This document shows positions 46,865 to 58,285 of a DNA stretch of 60,000 nucleotides, in pieces. The notes beneath the pieces were generated by a model that was not told where the DNA came from, ran no database searches, and was given only the letters and a program-made list of their open reading frames with translations. Source of the DNA: Polytrichum commune (Eukaryota > Streptophyta > Polytrichopsida > Polytrichales > Polytrichaceae); the NCBI GenBank assembly GCA_950295325.1, contig OX485808.1, forward strand, positions 23,210,527-23,270,526, given 5' to 3'. The stretch's first letter is position 1; the number at the start of each line of letters is the position of its first letter. The position numbers and the translations under genes are program-made.

Positions 46865-49648
46865 GTCAGTTACTTATTTGGGCATTGCATCATCATCTCT
46901 ATTCATCTGCTATTGTCTCAATTCTCGCTAGAGCGGTTTGGTATATTGCGCATCAAGGCATATTGTATTCACAATATAAAGGAAGAGATGCCATTTAGCT
47001 GATAACACTTAGTGTCTGCAATATACTCAACTTCTTCTAGAACGAACATCCAACATCATGACTTCAAACTTAATCACCTCGGAAATAATCGATTTGTGCC
47101 GTTCATCTGTGATTATCTCAATTATCTCTTGAGCGTTTGGTCTATTGCGAATCAAGGGTTGTTGTACTCACAGTATAAAGGAAAGGAAGGGACGTTTTAT
47201 AGCTGATAACATAATAAGTTTCTGCAATATAAGTTGAATTCTTCTGGAATGAATATACCGACTTCAAACTTAATTCGGAAATAATGTGATTTGTGGATAT
47301 ATTCCATGCGATTCAAGTGAGGACGGAGTTGGCACAAAATACAGTTCGAGATTAAATCTTACTTGAACTGATCTCCTAGATGTGGAAGGTGGACTTTCGA
47401 TCTGTACGAAGCACATGTCTTTCTTCTCTCCTAACTAGTCAGACTTTAGGTCTAGCAGTCTTGATTGGAGGGGATTTGGAAGCTTTAAAATGTTCACGAT
47501 GAATGTGATTTTCTGCAATCGATGAGTTGTGCATGCTAAGAAGGTTTCGCATTTAGTAAACGAAGTGGAATTCATATTGGAGAGAACCAAGATTTATCTG
47601 ATCTGCACTGTATACCCCTTTCCTTCACTTACTCTGTTTTAAAAGCTCATTTATGGAGGCTTTTCACCATGGTCATCTGCTCAGTTAATTTTAATGGGTG
47701 GATATAGTCTAATTCTTTTGTTGCTCCTGGGTGGGGCACGAAAGCTACCTGCAATTATTCGTCCGAAAGAGCTGGAGACATCTATGTAATGTCTATAAAT
47801 CAGAGCAACGACATAAAATAACCAGGATCACTATAATAGCACTGATGTATCTGGCTGACATGACATTCACATTTAATAAAGTGTGCCCTCTCAGATACAG
47901 TTTATTTTTATTTGTTTATTTGTTTATTTTTCTGTTTTGAGAATGAACAACAGCTTCTCCAATCTGCTTCTCTGATTATGGAACGCCTTTGATGCAATTT
48001 GACCCATTCAGTTTTTAATAATTTCCAGTCACGTGTTGATGTTATATGTAGCGTTTTTGCAACGCATAATATTTCAAGGTCTTTCGTATCAACGTACTTG
48101 AATTTTGGAATTTGTTAAGGATGACTAGTTGATAGGTGAATTCAAGATGTATGTGAAATCCAGATGAAGGGGATCTAAAAGTACCATTGGAGGCTTGGAG
48201 CAGTTTGATTTATTGTTTGAATGTTTGTGATCAATAGTAGACTATCTGGGCAAGGAATCGCTAGTCAGTGTGTATGGATTTATATATACAAATGGGTGCC
48301 GTTATATGTATGCCAATATGTGGTGTTAATATATGTCCTTGAGATGATTGGAAGTGGAGCAGATTCTGTTTTTATCAAGTTTGTCAATATCCATATCTAA
48401 CAGTTACTGGATGTTCCATTGTTACAGGAGTACCATGGACAGAAGAAGAGCACAGATTATTCTTGGTTGGACTCCAAAAGCTTGGTAAAGGAGATTGGAG
48501 AGGTATCTCTAGAAACTTCGTACAAACAAGAACACCAACACAGGTGGCCAGTCATGCCCAAAAATATTTCATTCGACAAAGTAACATGAACAAGCGAAAG
48601 AGGCGATCAAGTCTTTTTGACATTGTCTCGGAATCGGTACTTATCCATTCCTCAGCTTCATTGTTTGGAATACATCCGTGTAAATCATCTCCCACATTGA
48701 CTCCATCATTGTTGTGGGTAGTAAATCTTTAGGAGAACGGTCTATGAATGATTGTAGGTGTTCATATGCTAGGGTCTTTGAAAATAAATAATGACAGAGG
48801 CACTATATTGGCAAGATTCTTTGAAACTCCATTGTCCTCCCCCCCTTCACTTTCCCCCTTCATGTATAGAGAACCTTACTCTACTCTGTGTTCCTTAGTG
48901 TTTCAAGTTACATCGTCATGCAACTGTCTCCAAACAATTTGCAGTAGAACACTTTCTAACAAGCTCTTGTGTTGCTCACTTCCAGGGCCCAACCCCGATA
49001 TTGGAAGAACCAACCAGCAAGGCTGTGCCTGATATGTCAACCCCCCTACATCAGCTAAGCCTGGGACCCAACCCCATGTTTGCATCTGGACTGTATTATG
49101 ATGGGGCCAACAATCCACATGCTTATGTATCAGTCAGGCCTTATCCAACGCCTATGCAAATGTCAGCTCCTATGGCTGTCCCCATTATCTCGATGGCAGG
49201 GACCACGCTAGGTGCAACAGAACAAATACCTGAAGCAACAACTGTCGCCTTCAGTGGAGATTCAGCTCGAGGGATGCTGCAAAGACCAATGGCCATCTCT
49301 AACTCGGGTCCTTTTGGCATGTCAAACATGTCCACCAACATACCATATCCTTTCCCAATGTGGCCGATGCTGGCCTCACAGGGATACAGCAGGCCTGCGA
49401 ACTCTCCCTTGGAATCGAAGGTTGTGAGACCTACTGCGAAGCTTTCAACAGAACCACTCACTGTGGGTGAGGATGAGACTAAGGAGATGTCGAAGCTGAA
49501 CTTGGGACTTTCCCCTCCTGAGCCCTCACAGCTCACTCTGAAGCTTATGGACCAACCATCAAGGCAGTTGTCTGCATTCCATGTGAACTCGTCTTACAGC
49601 ACCACTAACCCCATCAGCTCGAGCAGCAATGCGATTAGCGTGGTGTGA
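46606..49648 (+). CDS. R1-MYB (SHAQKYF) transcription factor with CCHC zinc knuckle, KUA1/MYBH/MYBS3 type; join(46606..46864,48428..48636,48986..49648)
   Basis: Three exons (259, 209 and 663 nt) encode 376 residues. Seen: residues 5-18 form a C-x2-C-x4-H-x4-C zinc knuckle (C5, C8, H13, C18). RLFGV lies at 24-28, a known R/KLFGV repression motif. One MYB repeat starts at GVPW (87-90) and has W90, W110 and the SHAQKYF signature at 128-134, where Tyr replaces the third Trp. A basic cluster KRKRR (142-146) is a likely nuclear signal. The tail is rich in Pro, Met and Ser and has two LxLxL motifs (LNLGL 327-331, LTLKL 339-343). The start is supported because the knuckle begins at residue 5, as in the family, and the context gagATGG is favourable. 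Known of the family: nuclear repressors that bind TATCC/GATAA-type boxes and act in sugar, hormone, cell-expansion or senescence responses. Inferred: a nuclear repressor here. The reading frame is unbroken across all junctions. The exact orthologue within the group is not resolved. Confidence 0.95.
46865..48427 (+). other. Intron 1 (1,563 bp, phase 1)
   Basis: Starts GTCAGT and ends TGTTACAG. It sits between the zinc-knuckle exon and the MYB exon. It is AT-rich, contains a roughly 200-bp tandem duplication near its 5' end (46904-47296), and has a TTTA-rich run at about 47905-47935. No other gene is recognisable inside it. Confidence 0.92.
46904..47296 (+). repeat. Tandem duplication (about 200-bp unit, 2 copies) inside intron 1
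   Basis: Unit 1 (46904-47103) and unit 2 (47104-47296) run collinearly. Shared blocks include CATCTG..ATT.TCTCAATT, the TATTGCG.ATCAAGG stretch, ACAGTATAAAGG or its variant, AGCTGATAACA, and GACTTCAAACTTAAT..CGGAAATAAT. There are many substitutions and short indels, so the duplication is not recent. Confidence 0.85.
48428..48636 (+). other. Exon 2 (MYB repeat)
   Basis: Codes for the rest of Gly87 through Ser156, including the whole SHAQKYF MYB repeat and the [12 protein letters not shown] block. The acceptor is TTACAG|GAGTACC and the donor is GAATCG|GTACTT, so it ends on a codon boundary (phase 0). Retention of the following intron would read to a stop at 48730-48732. That product would be 187 residues, keeping DNA binding but losing both LxLxL motifs. 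Confidence 0.93.
48637..48985 (+). other. Intron 2 (349 bp, phase 0)
   Basis: Begins GTACTT and ends CTTCCAG. A pyrimidine-rich run at about 48838-48862 precedes the acceptor region. Removing it joins SES to GPTPILEEP in frame. Confidence 0.9.
48986..49648 (+). other. Exon 3 coding part (Pro/Met/Ser-rich tail with LxLxL motifs)
   Basis: Codes for residues 157-376 and ends with TGA at 49646-49648. It is low in recognisable domains, rich in Pro, Met and Ser, and carries the two LxLxL motifs near the end. Composition is clearly GC-richer than the flanking intergenic DNA, as expected for a coding exon. Confidence 0.93.
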
Positions 49649-50125
49649 TGGACTTGCTACCATGCAATCAAAAAGTTTTGATTTGATGCGGAATTAGAGT
49701 GAGTTTAGTGTGATGTAGATACGATGCAGCTGGGTGTAATTCATCCTGGAAAGCAGCAGGAGTGTCTCTGGTCTCTGTAGACTAATTCTTATGTACATAG
49801 CTACAAATTCATTTCTCTGCCAGATGCTACTCAGTTCCCAGGCTGTAAATTAAACAGGAAAATGCGCAGAGAAATGACACCTGATGGGTGGTGGTGGGCT
49901 CATCCCTCCAATGGGGATTGATGCCAGTGGAAAGCCGATGTAGCAATCCACTCTCCAAGCCAGAAGAGGTTTGAGGCTTAGGTACATTAGATTCCAGTCT
50001 TTGTGAGGCAGCACCTGAAGTGTGTGCAAGTCTAGCCACATATCCATGCAAGCTTGGTGTGGCTGTCTTTGAGTTCCCATTTCTTTCAGGGCTAGGCCCT
50101 TTTTATTTGATCAAAATGAAATGTG
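49649..50125 (+). promoter_or_regulatory. Putative 3' UTR and polyadenylation region of the MYB gene
   Basis: Follows the TGA. It is T/G-rich and has AATTAAAC at about 49847 and AAAATGAAATG at about 50114, which could act as plant poly(A) near-upstream elements. The true end is not determinable by eye. Confidence 0.35.
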
Positions 50126-50690
50126 TTTGCGGACATATGCCCTTTTTGGACTAAATTTTCTTCCCTCTGTACTTTCTTCACCTCTGGAAGGTGTCTCTTT
50201 GTGAGCTCTGCTACTTTTTCACCGACTCTTGGGTGCCTCAAATTTGAGGTCCTCTATTTTATTGCTATTTCACCTGGTTTCTGGATTTATTACTTCCACA
50301 GGTGTCCAGCTTGTGTCATGCTTCACTGCTCATCATTGAACCTTGGGGGTCTGTCAGGTGAGGCATGACTTACGGGTTTCGACATCATGAAGACATGACA
50401 AAACATCATGCAGCTTTGATGTTTTTACTTCAAATGCACGTTTCCCGACATCCCAGTTAGATTTTTAACACTTACTGTCGCAGCTAGATTCCTATTTAGA
50501 CATTGCAACTACAGTAGCTTCTTAAATATGACGAGTTTGTTTTATATTGATCGCAACAAGTTTGCACGGAGTTACTTACCAGTGGGCTGAATTACTGAGT
50601 ACTCGTATTAGTTTATCTATCGCTGTGCAAGAAACGGTGCTTGCAGAGTTTCTGGAGAATCTGCATATTCTGATCACGTTCCTTCTCAAT

Positions 50691-51310
50691 GCTGTCATCA
50701 AGGGTCAGGAACCAGTCTTTGCATTGCGAGGAGGTTTTAGGTCCTCAGATTTTCCGTTCCGTTGTCCACAATTGAAGTATCTCGAGGGTGAGCTTCTATT
50801 CTAGCATGATTTGGTTCCTATCAGTTCTCATTTCTCTTTTATAAAAGTGAGGTGGATTGCTTTGAAGCAACTGGATCCTAGGCACATGTTTGAAGGTTGT
50901 GTGATGGAGTTTGAGGACTTGAATATAGTGCTGTCAAGGGTCAGGAACTAGTCTTTGCATCACAAGGAGGCCCTAGGTCTTCAGATTTGCCATTCTGTTG
51001 TTTACAATGCAAGTATCTTGAGACTGAGCTTCTCTTATAAGAGCATGTTTTGCTTCGTATTGGTTCTCATTTCTCTTTTTTAATAGTAAGATCGACAGCT
51101 TTGAAGCAACTGGATCCTAGGCACACAAATTGAAGGCTCAGCGTGAGTTTCTCTTAGACCATGATTTACTTCATACCGGTTCTCATGTCTCTGATATAAA
51201 AATGGAATTGATTTCTTTTAATAGAACATGATTGATTGCTTTGCAGCAACTGGATCTGAGGCATGTGAATTGACGGTTGTGTTTGTTTGATGAAGTTTGA
51301 GGACTCGGTT
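50691..51310 (+). repeat. Tandem repeat downstream of the MYB gene (about 240-bp unit, 2 full and 1 partial copy)
   Basis: Units start at about 50691 (GCTGTCATCAAGGGTCAGGA) and about 50930 (GCTGTCAAGGGTCAGGA). A partial third starts at about 51141 (GTTTCTCTTAGACCATGATT). Repeated phrases are GCAACTGGATCCTAGGCAC, GGTTCTCATTTCTC and GAGCTTCTCTTATAAGAG or its variant. The units have diverged. Confidence 0.8.
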
Positions 51311-51499
51311 GAGGGGGACCATCGATCCAAATGTGTTCTGGAGGAACGAACTGTGAGCTAGCTCAACCACGCTCCAAAGGACTATGTCCTGACGCACCTT
51401 GGTGAGAGTTTCTTTACAAACTATTTTTTGATTTTTTTGGGTGGTGTGCATTCTTGCAAACTACAGTTGCAAGAAGTATCTTCATACAAGGTATGCAGC

Positions 51500-51872
51500 C
51501 CCTATTGTGGGCACCTCCAACTCGAGAGACTAATGTTGGCTGTTGGATTGGATTGGGAATTGTCTCATCTGGTTAGCAATTGTGATCAATCACGGAGCTG
51601 AGTGCCATCTCAAAGTTCAGAAATGGAGGTGAGATGCTAATTAAGAAAGGGTCAAAGTGAAGGTTCTCTTTTTCTTTAATGAAAACCTAGGCCCTCCCAA
51701 TTGTGTGAAGCATTGAACCTAAGCTATTGAACCTGAATGATGTCTAATAAATTCTGAGCACATAGTCCAATCATCGGGATGTGTCTTTTTGGTATCCGTT
51801 CAAAACTACAAGTCTTGCTGTATACCACTCAAATATGAAGGGTGACCAGATAATTAGGCCCACGTGGCCTAG
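51500..51872 (+). repeat. Local direct repeat, copy 1 (about 370 bp)
   Basis: Collinear with 52186-52530. Shared blocks are ATTGTGGGCAC.TCCAACTC, TTGGGAATTGTCTCAT, GAGCACATAG.CCAA, GTATACCACTCAAAT or its variant, and CCCACGT.TCCTA. No coding potential. Confidence 0.75.
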
Positions 51873-52185
51873 TATGTTAATCGCAGAGTGATGAGACAGT
51901 TGGAATGAATGTGGGATATTACTAATTGTACTAATCTTTTGGACGTTTGTCAGGCTGCCCCTCACCAAGGAGATGTCGGGCATGTTTTCTGACATACGGA
52001 GATAAAGAACAACGACACCATCGAAAGCTCACTTGTGTCACTGTTGTCAGGAATTAAAACTGAGATCCTTTCACAGGTAGAGTTGTGATCGCAGAATCCT
52101 TTGATTGTAAGTAGTACTGCATGGACAGACAGACATTGCTAGTCTCGGTTTTAAACATGTGATCATGCTAAGGAATATATTTGGC

Positions 52186-52530
52186 CATATTGTGGGCACT
52201 TCCAACTCCGAAGTTGATTTTCACCGTTGGGTCAAATTGGGAATTGTCTCATGCGGTTAACAATTGTGAATCCCACAAACTGTCATTTCATGTCAATATT
52301 GTAGATGAAGTGCAAAGGTTTTGGGGGGTCACATAATCCCTCCTACGTGTATTTACAAATTCAACCTAGAATGGTTAATATGTTTTGAGCACATAGCCCA
52401 AATCTCAAGGCAACTACTAAAACATCTTCTTCGTGTCCACTCTTAGCTACATGGTGTGCTGTAGATCACTCAAATGTACATGTTTGATTAAGAAGAGCGA
52501 ACAGAAATGCCCACGTATCCTAAGGATGTT
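52186..52530 (+). repeat. Local direct repeat, copy 2
   Basis: Second copy of the unit at 51500-51872, about 690 bp further right, with many substitutions and indels. Confidence 0.75.
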
Positions 52531-53235
52531 GAAGCCTTTTGCACTGTGTTCAATCACATTCTAAAGCTTCTTGACAATCAAATGGCGCAGTCTGAACCTT
52601 TTCTTGTCCTCTTGGCAGACTTTGGTTTTCGATGCCGAAATTGCAACTCCCTTCACATCAAGAATGCGCAGGGATGGTAAGATCGATCAGATCACAGAAC
52701 CTTTGAGCAATTCTCTTTCTTCAAAGAGAGATTTGTGCTTGTGAACCTTGACCTTCTCTTGTCAAGATCGTCATCTGTTTGAGCACCATCAAGTCTTGAA
52801 CAAATTTCACTATCAGGTCTTTTCATTACCTTCTTTGCCTTTAGAAGTTGTCACTGTCCAAGTTGTAAGGTAAGCCTCTGGTAGATACCCCGTCAACTAT
52901 CATTTTCCAGCTTCACTGAGAAAATTCGTTTATAAAGTTGGGAGGACATGTTATAGTTTGTTGTGTATTCTTCCCAATTTAAGCTCACAAAGCGATGTCA
53001 AATTGTGCATTATGTATAGGGGAATGTTCTGAGCAGAGTCCATTGTAAATTTAACACTTAAACGTTTGAGAGGCCTAGACTACACTTCTTCATGCACAAG
53101 TTAGCATGTATCAGCTACATATTTAATCTAATTGTGTCAAAACAATCCTATCTAAAATTCACATGTTCTTTAAGTGCACTTTTCAAAATCGATTGAACAT
53201 CTTAATGTTATTGAACGTTTAAGTTCAAATTTGTA

Positions 53236-55200
53236 GCTTGGGTGCCCATATTAAAAGATTTAGCAAATCACAAGGCCGGTGATATCCATGGGTTAAAACC
53301 TGAGTTTTTAAAATGGGTTGTAACTAATCTATGTGAACCAATCACAAAGCTATTTAATTTGTTGGCTAGAGAGGGTCTCTTGGCTTCATGGACTATCAAC
53401 ATCATTCCAACGAACATCACATTTGATGAAAAACTCTCCCCATGGAAACGATAGGACCATAATGCTAGGAACAATTGTTGGCAAGCCTTATGGTTGTGTT
53501 TTAGGAAAAATAATTAGCCGATGGGCGGAATTGAAAGGGGTTAGAGTGAGAGGACAAACATGTTTCAAGAAAGGTAGATCGTATCCTTACATTACGCACT
53601 TCAATCGAACAAGAAGTATTTGCAGGTTGATGTCTCTATTCTTGTTGATTTAAAAAAAGTCCCACTTGACAAGCATTGGGCACACCTCCAACGATTAGGT
53701 GTACCACCTCATTTACAATAGGCTATTAAAGCCATATACACTACAGTCTACACAAAAGTTTGAATAAATGGTGACATGCACGGTGAAGTAATGTCTGACA
53801 TTGGTGTTAAACAATGATGTCCCTTCTTCCCCCCACTATTCGGCTTGTACATTGACAAACTTGAAACATATCTGGACGAGATCGACATAGATTCTCCATG
53901 TTTATTTAACACAGTGGTTGCCATTCTTCTTTATAGTGAAGATGTTGTTCTAGTCTCTAAATCAAGAGCACGCTTACCAAGACTTTTGAACAAGATATAT
54001 GAATTCTAGCCTTAAAGTCAATTTATTTAAGACTAAAATCATGATATTTGGTCCCAACAAAAGGAATTTAAACCAAGAGGCATTTTTACCTAGATAATGA
54101 GCAAATTGAGATAACCCATGAATACAAATACCTTGGGATTGATTTTATGCACATGGTTACTTTGAGCCATTGAGTAAAAGGCGAAGAATCGTAGGTATGA
54201 AAGCCTTGATGGGCACCTTAAGGAGAGAACCACTAGTTGAGCCACATGTAGGGAACTCAAATCCCATCTATTCAAGGCTTTGGTGCTTTCAACTTTTAAA
54301 TATGGCACTGAAATTTGGAGAGGTGACTTGAAAAACTATCATTGGAAGGTTTTTGAGAAGGGCATGAAGATGCACATGATGTCTCACGTCAAAGTGTGTT
54401 CTTTGATTACCTATCATACTTTGTTGGCTGAATTTGGAAAACTTCCCATAGAATTATATGCTCTCAAGCTCACTACGGGCTTCCGACAATGGCTCGCCCA
54501 CATATCCCCCTCTTGGCTAATTATTTAAGCAACCTTATTTTCTCGACACCTGGTTGAACAAGGATTTAACACCTGGCACAAATCGACAACCATGTGGAAG
54601 ACATCATGGGGTCTATCTCACTAGGACCCCCATGACAACCCAAGCACATCAAAATTAACATATCATGACATCCATGAGGTTTTTCTTGCTAAAGAGTGGA
54701 ATTCTTTCCCTCCTTCAAGGAAGATACTAGATTACCTCCACCTCTAGGATTTTCTCAATACAAATGTGAACTGTACTTGAAGCAACCATTCACACCACAA
54801 CGCAAGATCATAGTTGCCTACTCCACCTCGAACCATAAACTTGTCATTGAAACTGGACGATGGTCGACTATCTTTATCTCTAGAGATACTAGACTATGCC
54901 ACTTGTGCTCCTATGATGCAGTTGAAAATGAGGCACGTTTCATGTTGAAATGCCCCCTATAAACTCCCATTGGAGTTAAGTTTCCATCACTATTTGAGAA
55001 TGTAGTTCGAGGGAGCCTCGAGTCTTTCTATCAAGTGAACCATCAAGTGGACATTAGCCTCTATCTCACAAAAATCTACTGCATGCCACCACTCTAAAGA
55101 ATTAGCTAGTTTGAAACCATCCTGATGTACTTTTAATCTCATTAGCCTTTTCCGCTCCCCGGACTTTAAAATCAATTCCATTTCATTTTATTTCAACACA
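53236..55200 (+). pseudogene. Degenerate LINE (non-LTR retrotransposon), reverse transcriptase to 3' end, 5'-truncated
   Basis: Translations in shifting + frames give the LINE reverse transcriptase in order. The first piece is AGDIHGLKPEFLKW with LFNLLAREGLLASW (53242-53454), the finger region. After a frameshift comes IMLGTIVGKPYGCVLGKI with KGVRVRGQTCFKKGRS. Next is GVKQ-stop-CPFFPPLFGLYID, where the normal QGCP glycine codon reads TGA, then LLYSEDVVLVS at the place of the catalytic YADD box, which is mutated. Further on are FKYGTEIWRGDLKNYHW and, at about 54885-54960, CHLCSYDAVENEARFMLKCP, the CCHC-like zf-RVT tail of plant LINEs. The endonuclease domain is absent. Several frameshifts and stops make it inactive. 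Confidence 0.9.
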
Positions 55201-55401
55201 ATTGTGTTGTTATGCAGTTCACTAAAGCAGAAGGAATCTTGTCGACCCTCATCGACTTTCAAGTAAATCAAGGTCAAAGGCATTGAAGTCTACACAAATA
55301 TAGGAAGCATATTATGTCCATGATAGAAAGATATAAATTAAGGTTTGAGGAAGGTTGGGTTGACCCTATGGGTTTGTAGTTAGACATTCATGTGTATTGT
55401 A

Positions 55402-56140
55402 CAGTCTAACCTCGTTAATATGACACTCGTTAATATGACACTCGTTAATATGACACTAGTTTATATGGCACCATCGATATTACGATACATTTTTGTGAGA
55501 CCAAACTCTTTAGTTCAAAACTCCCTCTTTTGTACGACTACAACACTCGATAATGAGACATTTAGAATCTCTGTTTTGTCATGTTAAAGAGGTAGTCAAT
55601 GCTAAAATTCCTTTCAGCTATGTTATGTACATCTAAAATACATCCATTTTCACTTGGGAACTGCACTTACCATTGGGAACTTAATGAGAACTAGGGTTAC
55701 TAATGTAGAATGGGCATGGTTAGGGTTAGAGTGGCCTCGTGCCTAGTACGTTGCTAAACGTCATGCATCATTGTTGTCTAGTTTCTTATGAGAGAACTCT
55801 TTAAATTTTTTTGTTAATGAAATTATTAGTTTTCAAAAGTTAGTAGGGAATTTAGATGACAATTCCTAACTTGGGTAGGCAACACCGGAGATCTTTGGGC
55901 TCTTATTTCAAGAGTTTTTGAGAATATTTGTATTTGTGTGGAGTTATAAGTTATTATTTCATACCATCTATATTGCTTAAACTCGTTGTATATATATTTT
56001 AAGCTCATATTACTTATGTTTTCGTATTCGCTCGATAATACGACAACTTTACGCCATTTGTCATATTAATGAGAAGACGACATCTTGATAATACGACTTT
56101 TTGTGTTTCCCAAACGTGTCATACTAAAGAGGGAGAACAG
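55402..56140. mobile_element. Non-autonomous Tc1/mariner (pogo-like) element, 739 bp, TA target duplication
   Basis: The left end reads CAGTCTAACCTCGTTAATAT and continues GACAC. The reverse complement of the right end reads CTGTTCTCCCTCTTTAGTAT and continues GACAC. They match at 17 of 25 positions. Both sides are flanked by TA (55400-55401 and 56141-56142). CAGT..CCTCG..TTA termini with TA duplication are typical of pogo/Tigger-type elements. The left end also has a 17-bp tandem unit (CGTTAATATGACACT) repeated three times. No transposase frame is visible, so it would depend on an element elsewhere. Confidence 0.65.
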
Positions 56141-56704
56141 TAATGGGAAAATGACAATTAGAGGATTAGAATATGAAGTACACCTTTTGCACCTATTATT
56201 GTGGTCTACCATTTTGAACTTACACATTCCTATAATAATTATTTTTATTTTTATTTTTATTTTATCAGTAGTGTCATTTTTTGTCAAGCAAGTTGTACTA
56301 TGTTCCTTCACGATCCTACAAAATAAAATATAAAAAATCAGAATTAACCTAATATGTAGATGTGTTCTTTAAATTAATTCACATTCTTAGTATAGTAGTA
56401 GCTTTAGTTTGAACATAAGTTTTCTCTCTACCATTTCCATATATTTGTATAGATCATATTTTTCATTCAAAAGCACTAAATCTAAACTAGTTGACTTCCA
56501 TGGCTTCCGTTTTGAAAGTTGGGTGATGGAGTAGAATACGGTTTCTTGCGCTAGGCAATATGTAAATCTTATTTTGATGTGTAAAATTATAAGGTGTATT
56601 TTTTTGTTGTGTTGAATTGTTTCCTTACATTGCTTTGACATTTTCCTTTCCCATTTCGAGTCTCGTCATGTGGAATTTGTGTCATTTTGCTTCCAATGTA
56701 TTTA

Positions 56705-57204
56705 GGTCCACTTCACACATGAGCCAAGAGCCGTGACCATGAAATTGTGAGAGCCCAAAAGGCAGTGTCCAAAGGCCGTCCCAAGACACCTCCAAAATCA
56801 TGTAGTGTGGTCACGGACCCTCAAGTGTAGTGTGAAGCCATATGTGACTGGGTCCTCAACCAAATGCTACTTCAATGAATTTCTATTCACACAGGTCCTC
56901 ACACATGATAAAATAGAATAAATCAACGGTTGTGAGCATTCGGAGTGCCATGGTCTCCCGGTTTTGTGTTAGGCCTACCTCCAAGAGGTGGTTTTTGAAA
57001 ACAGTCCAAATGACCATGAAACACGATCCATTCGATGCCATGTAGGAATCCATGTAGACTTTACATCCATCTTGCATCCATGTACTCCGTTGGTCCCTCA
57101 AGCGTGGTGTGAAGTAGCGAACTTGGACCGGCTCCGCCTTTTCCACCAATGAGAGTGCTAGAAGTGTAATGGTCACGGGCTCAGTCTCGCGTATGAAGTG
57201 GCCC
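56705..57204 (-). mobile_element. Harbinger/Tourist-like MITE, 500 bp, family H1 copy C
   Basis: Flanked by TTA on both sides (56702-56704 and 57205-57207). Ends: GGTCCACTTCACACATGAGC at left, and the reverse complement GGGCCACTTCATACGCGAGA at right, followed in both by a C/GTGACCAT block. The body is collinear, inverted, with the copies at 3.7 kb and 31.6 kb. No transposase is encoded. Three-base TTA/TAA duplication and roughly 15-40-bp terminal repeats fit PIF/Harbinger non-autonomous elements. Confidence 0.8.
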
Positions 57205-57207
57205 TTA

Positions 57208-57988
57208 CATGAGCATTCTCTCAATATATACATTGACTATGGCTTGGTGAAGAATCTCGACTAATCCTGTTCATTGATTTAGATTCAACCTTGGTATCTA
57301 CAAGGGTACATTTATGGGTATAAAATAACACTCACCTATATGCCTTGGATATTTTATGAGTATCTTTATTTAGAAATTAACATTTTAAGTTCCCTTCCAA
57401 AACCTTTACCCAAGTTTGTAAAGAAGTAAAGAAACAACATATATGCATCATTAACCCTTATCATCTTCAAGGTTCATAAAGTGGGTTTTGCAAGCTTGTT
57501 ATATGAGACATTCTTGAAGCATAATTGTTGCTACAATGTCAAAGAACACACCTGTATGATTGGTCATTTTATATAAGGTCGTGAGCTTCCTATCACCCAA
57601 TTTCAAAGGCAAAATTTCATAGAACTTCATAAAATGGATATGTCGGTAGCTTGCCTAAATGTTTTGTAGATATGTTCAGCTTATTAAGACTTATAATGTA
57701 TTTTTAAATGCATAAGAGAATATTTTCGTATATACAGAACATGAAGAACATTTTTATTTATTTAAATTGAAACATTGTCATCCAGTTTATCAATGATGAA
57801 TTTTTTGTTTTAATTATTGTATTATGCATAAATAATCATTTTGGTGATACACATACCAAATATTATACATAAATGATACAATCATGAATGGATTAATTTT
57901 AATGCTTTGAAAGTTAATTGATATTCCAAAAATCTCTTCATTGAGAATTAGCACCATTTGAGGATTGAAAGTCGTGAATCCGCAAATG
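57208..57988. other. Intergenic, no supported gene
   Basis: AT-rich, no repeat family or coding signal seen. Confidence 0.6.
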
Positions 57989-58285
57989 AATATAGTGATT
58001 CCGTTCGCAAAACCATTCAGTAGTTGGGAGGTTGGCCATGAGCTAAACATAGAACCATAATAATATGGTAAACTCAAATCCACTTTTCAAAACACCTTTA
58101 TAAAGTAAACCTTGCACACTCTCCCTAAAAACTTATCTTCTTAAAGAGGACCTCAAACCATGTGCTTAGGGGGGTATGTAGTACCCTCGAACTTGAGACG
58201 ACAATGCGGTCTCAAATAAAATTAGGGGTTGATATGGATGCATGTAGACCATACTGAATGGTTTTGCGAACGGAATCACTATATT
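57989..58285. repeat. Perfect 34-bp inverted repeat pair enclosing 229 bp
   Basis: 57989-58022 (containing GATTCCGTTCGCAAAACCAT) and 58252-58285 are exact reverse complements. The 229 bp between them show no match to other repeats here. The identity stands out against heavily decayed surroundings. Confidence 0.92.
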
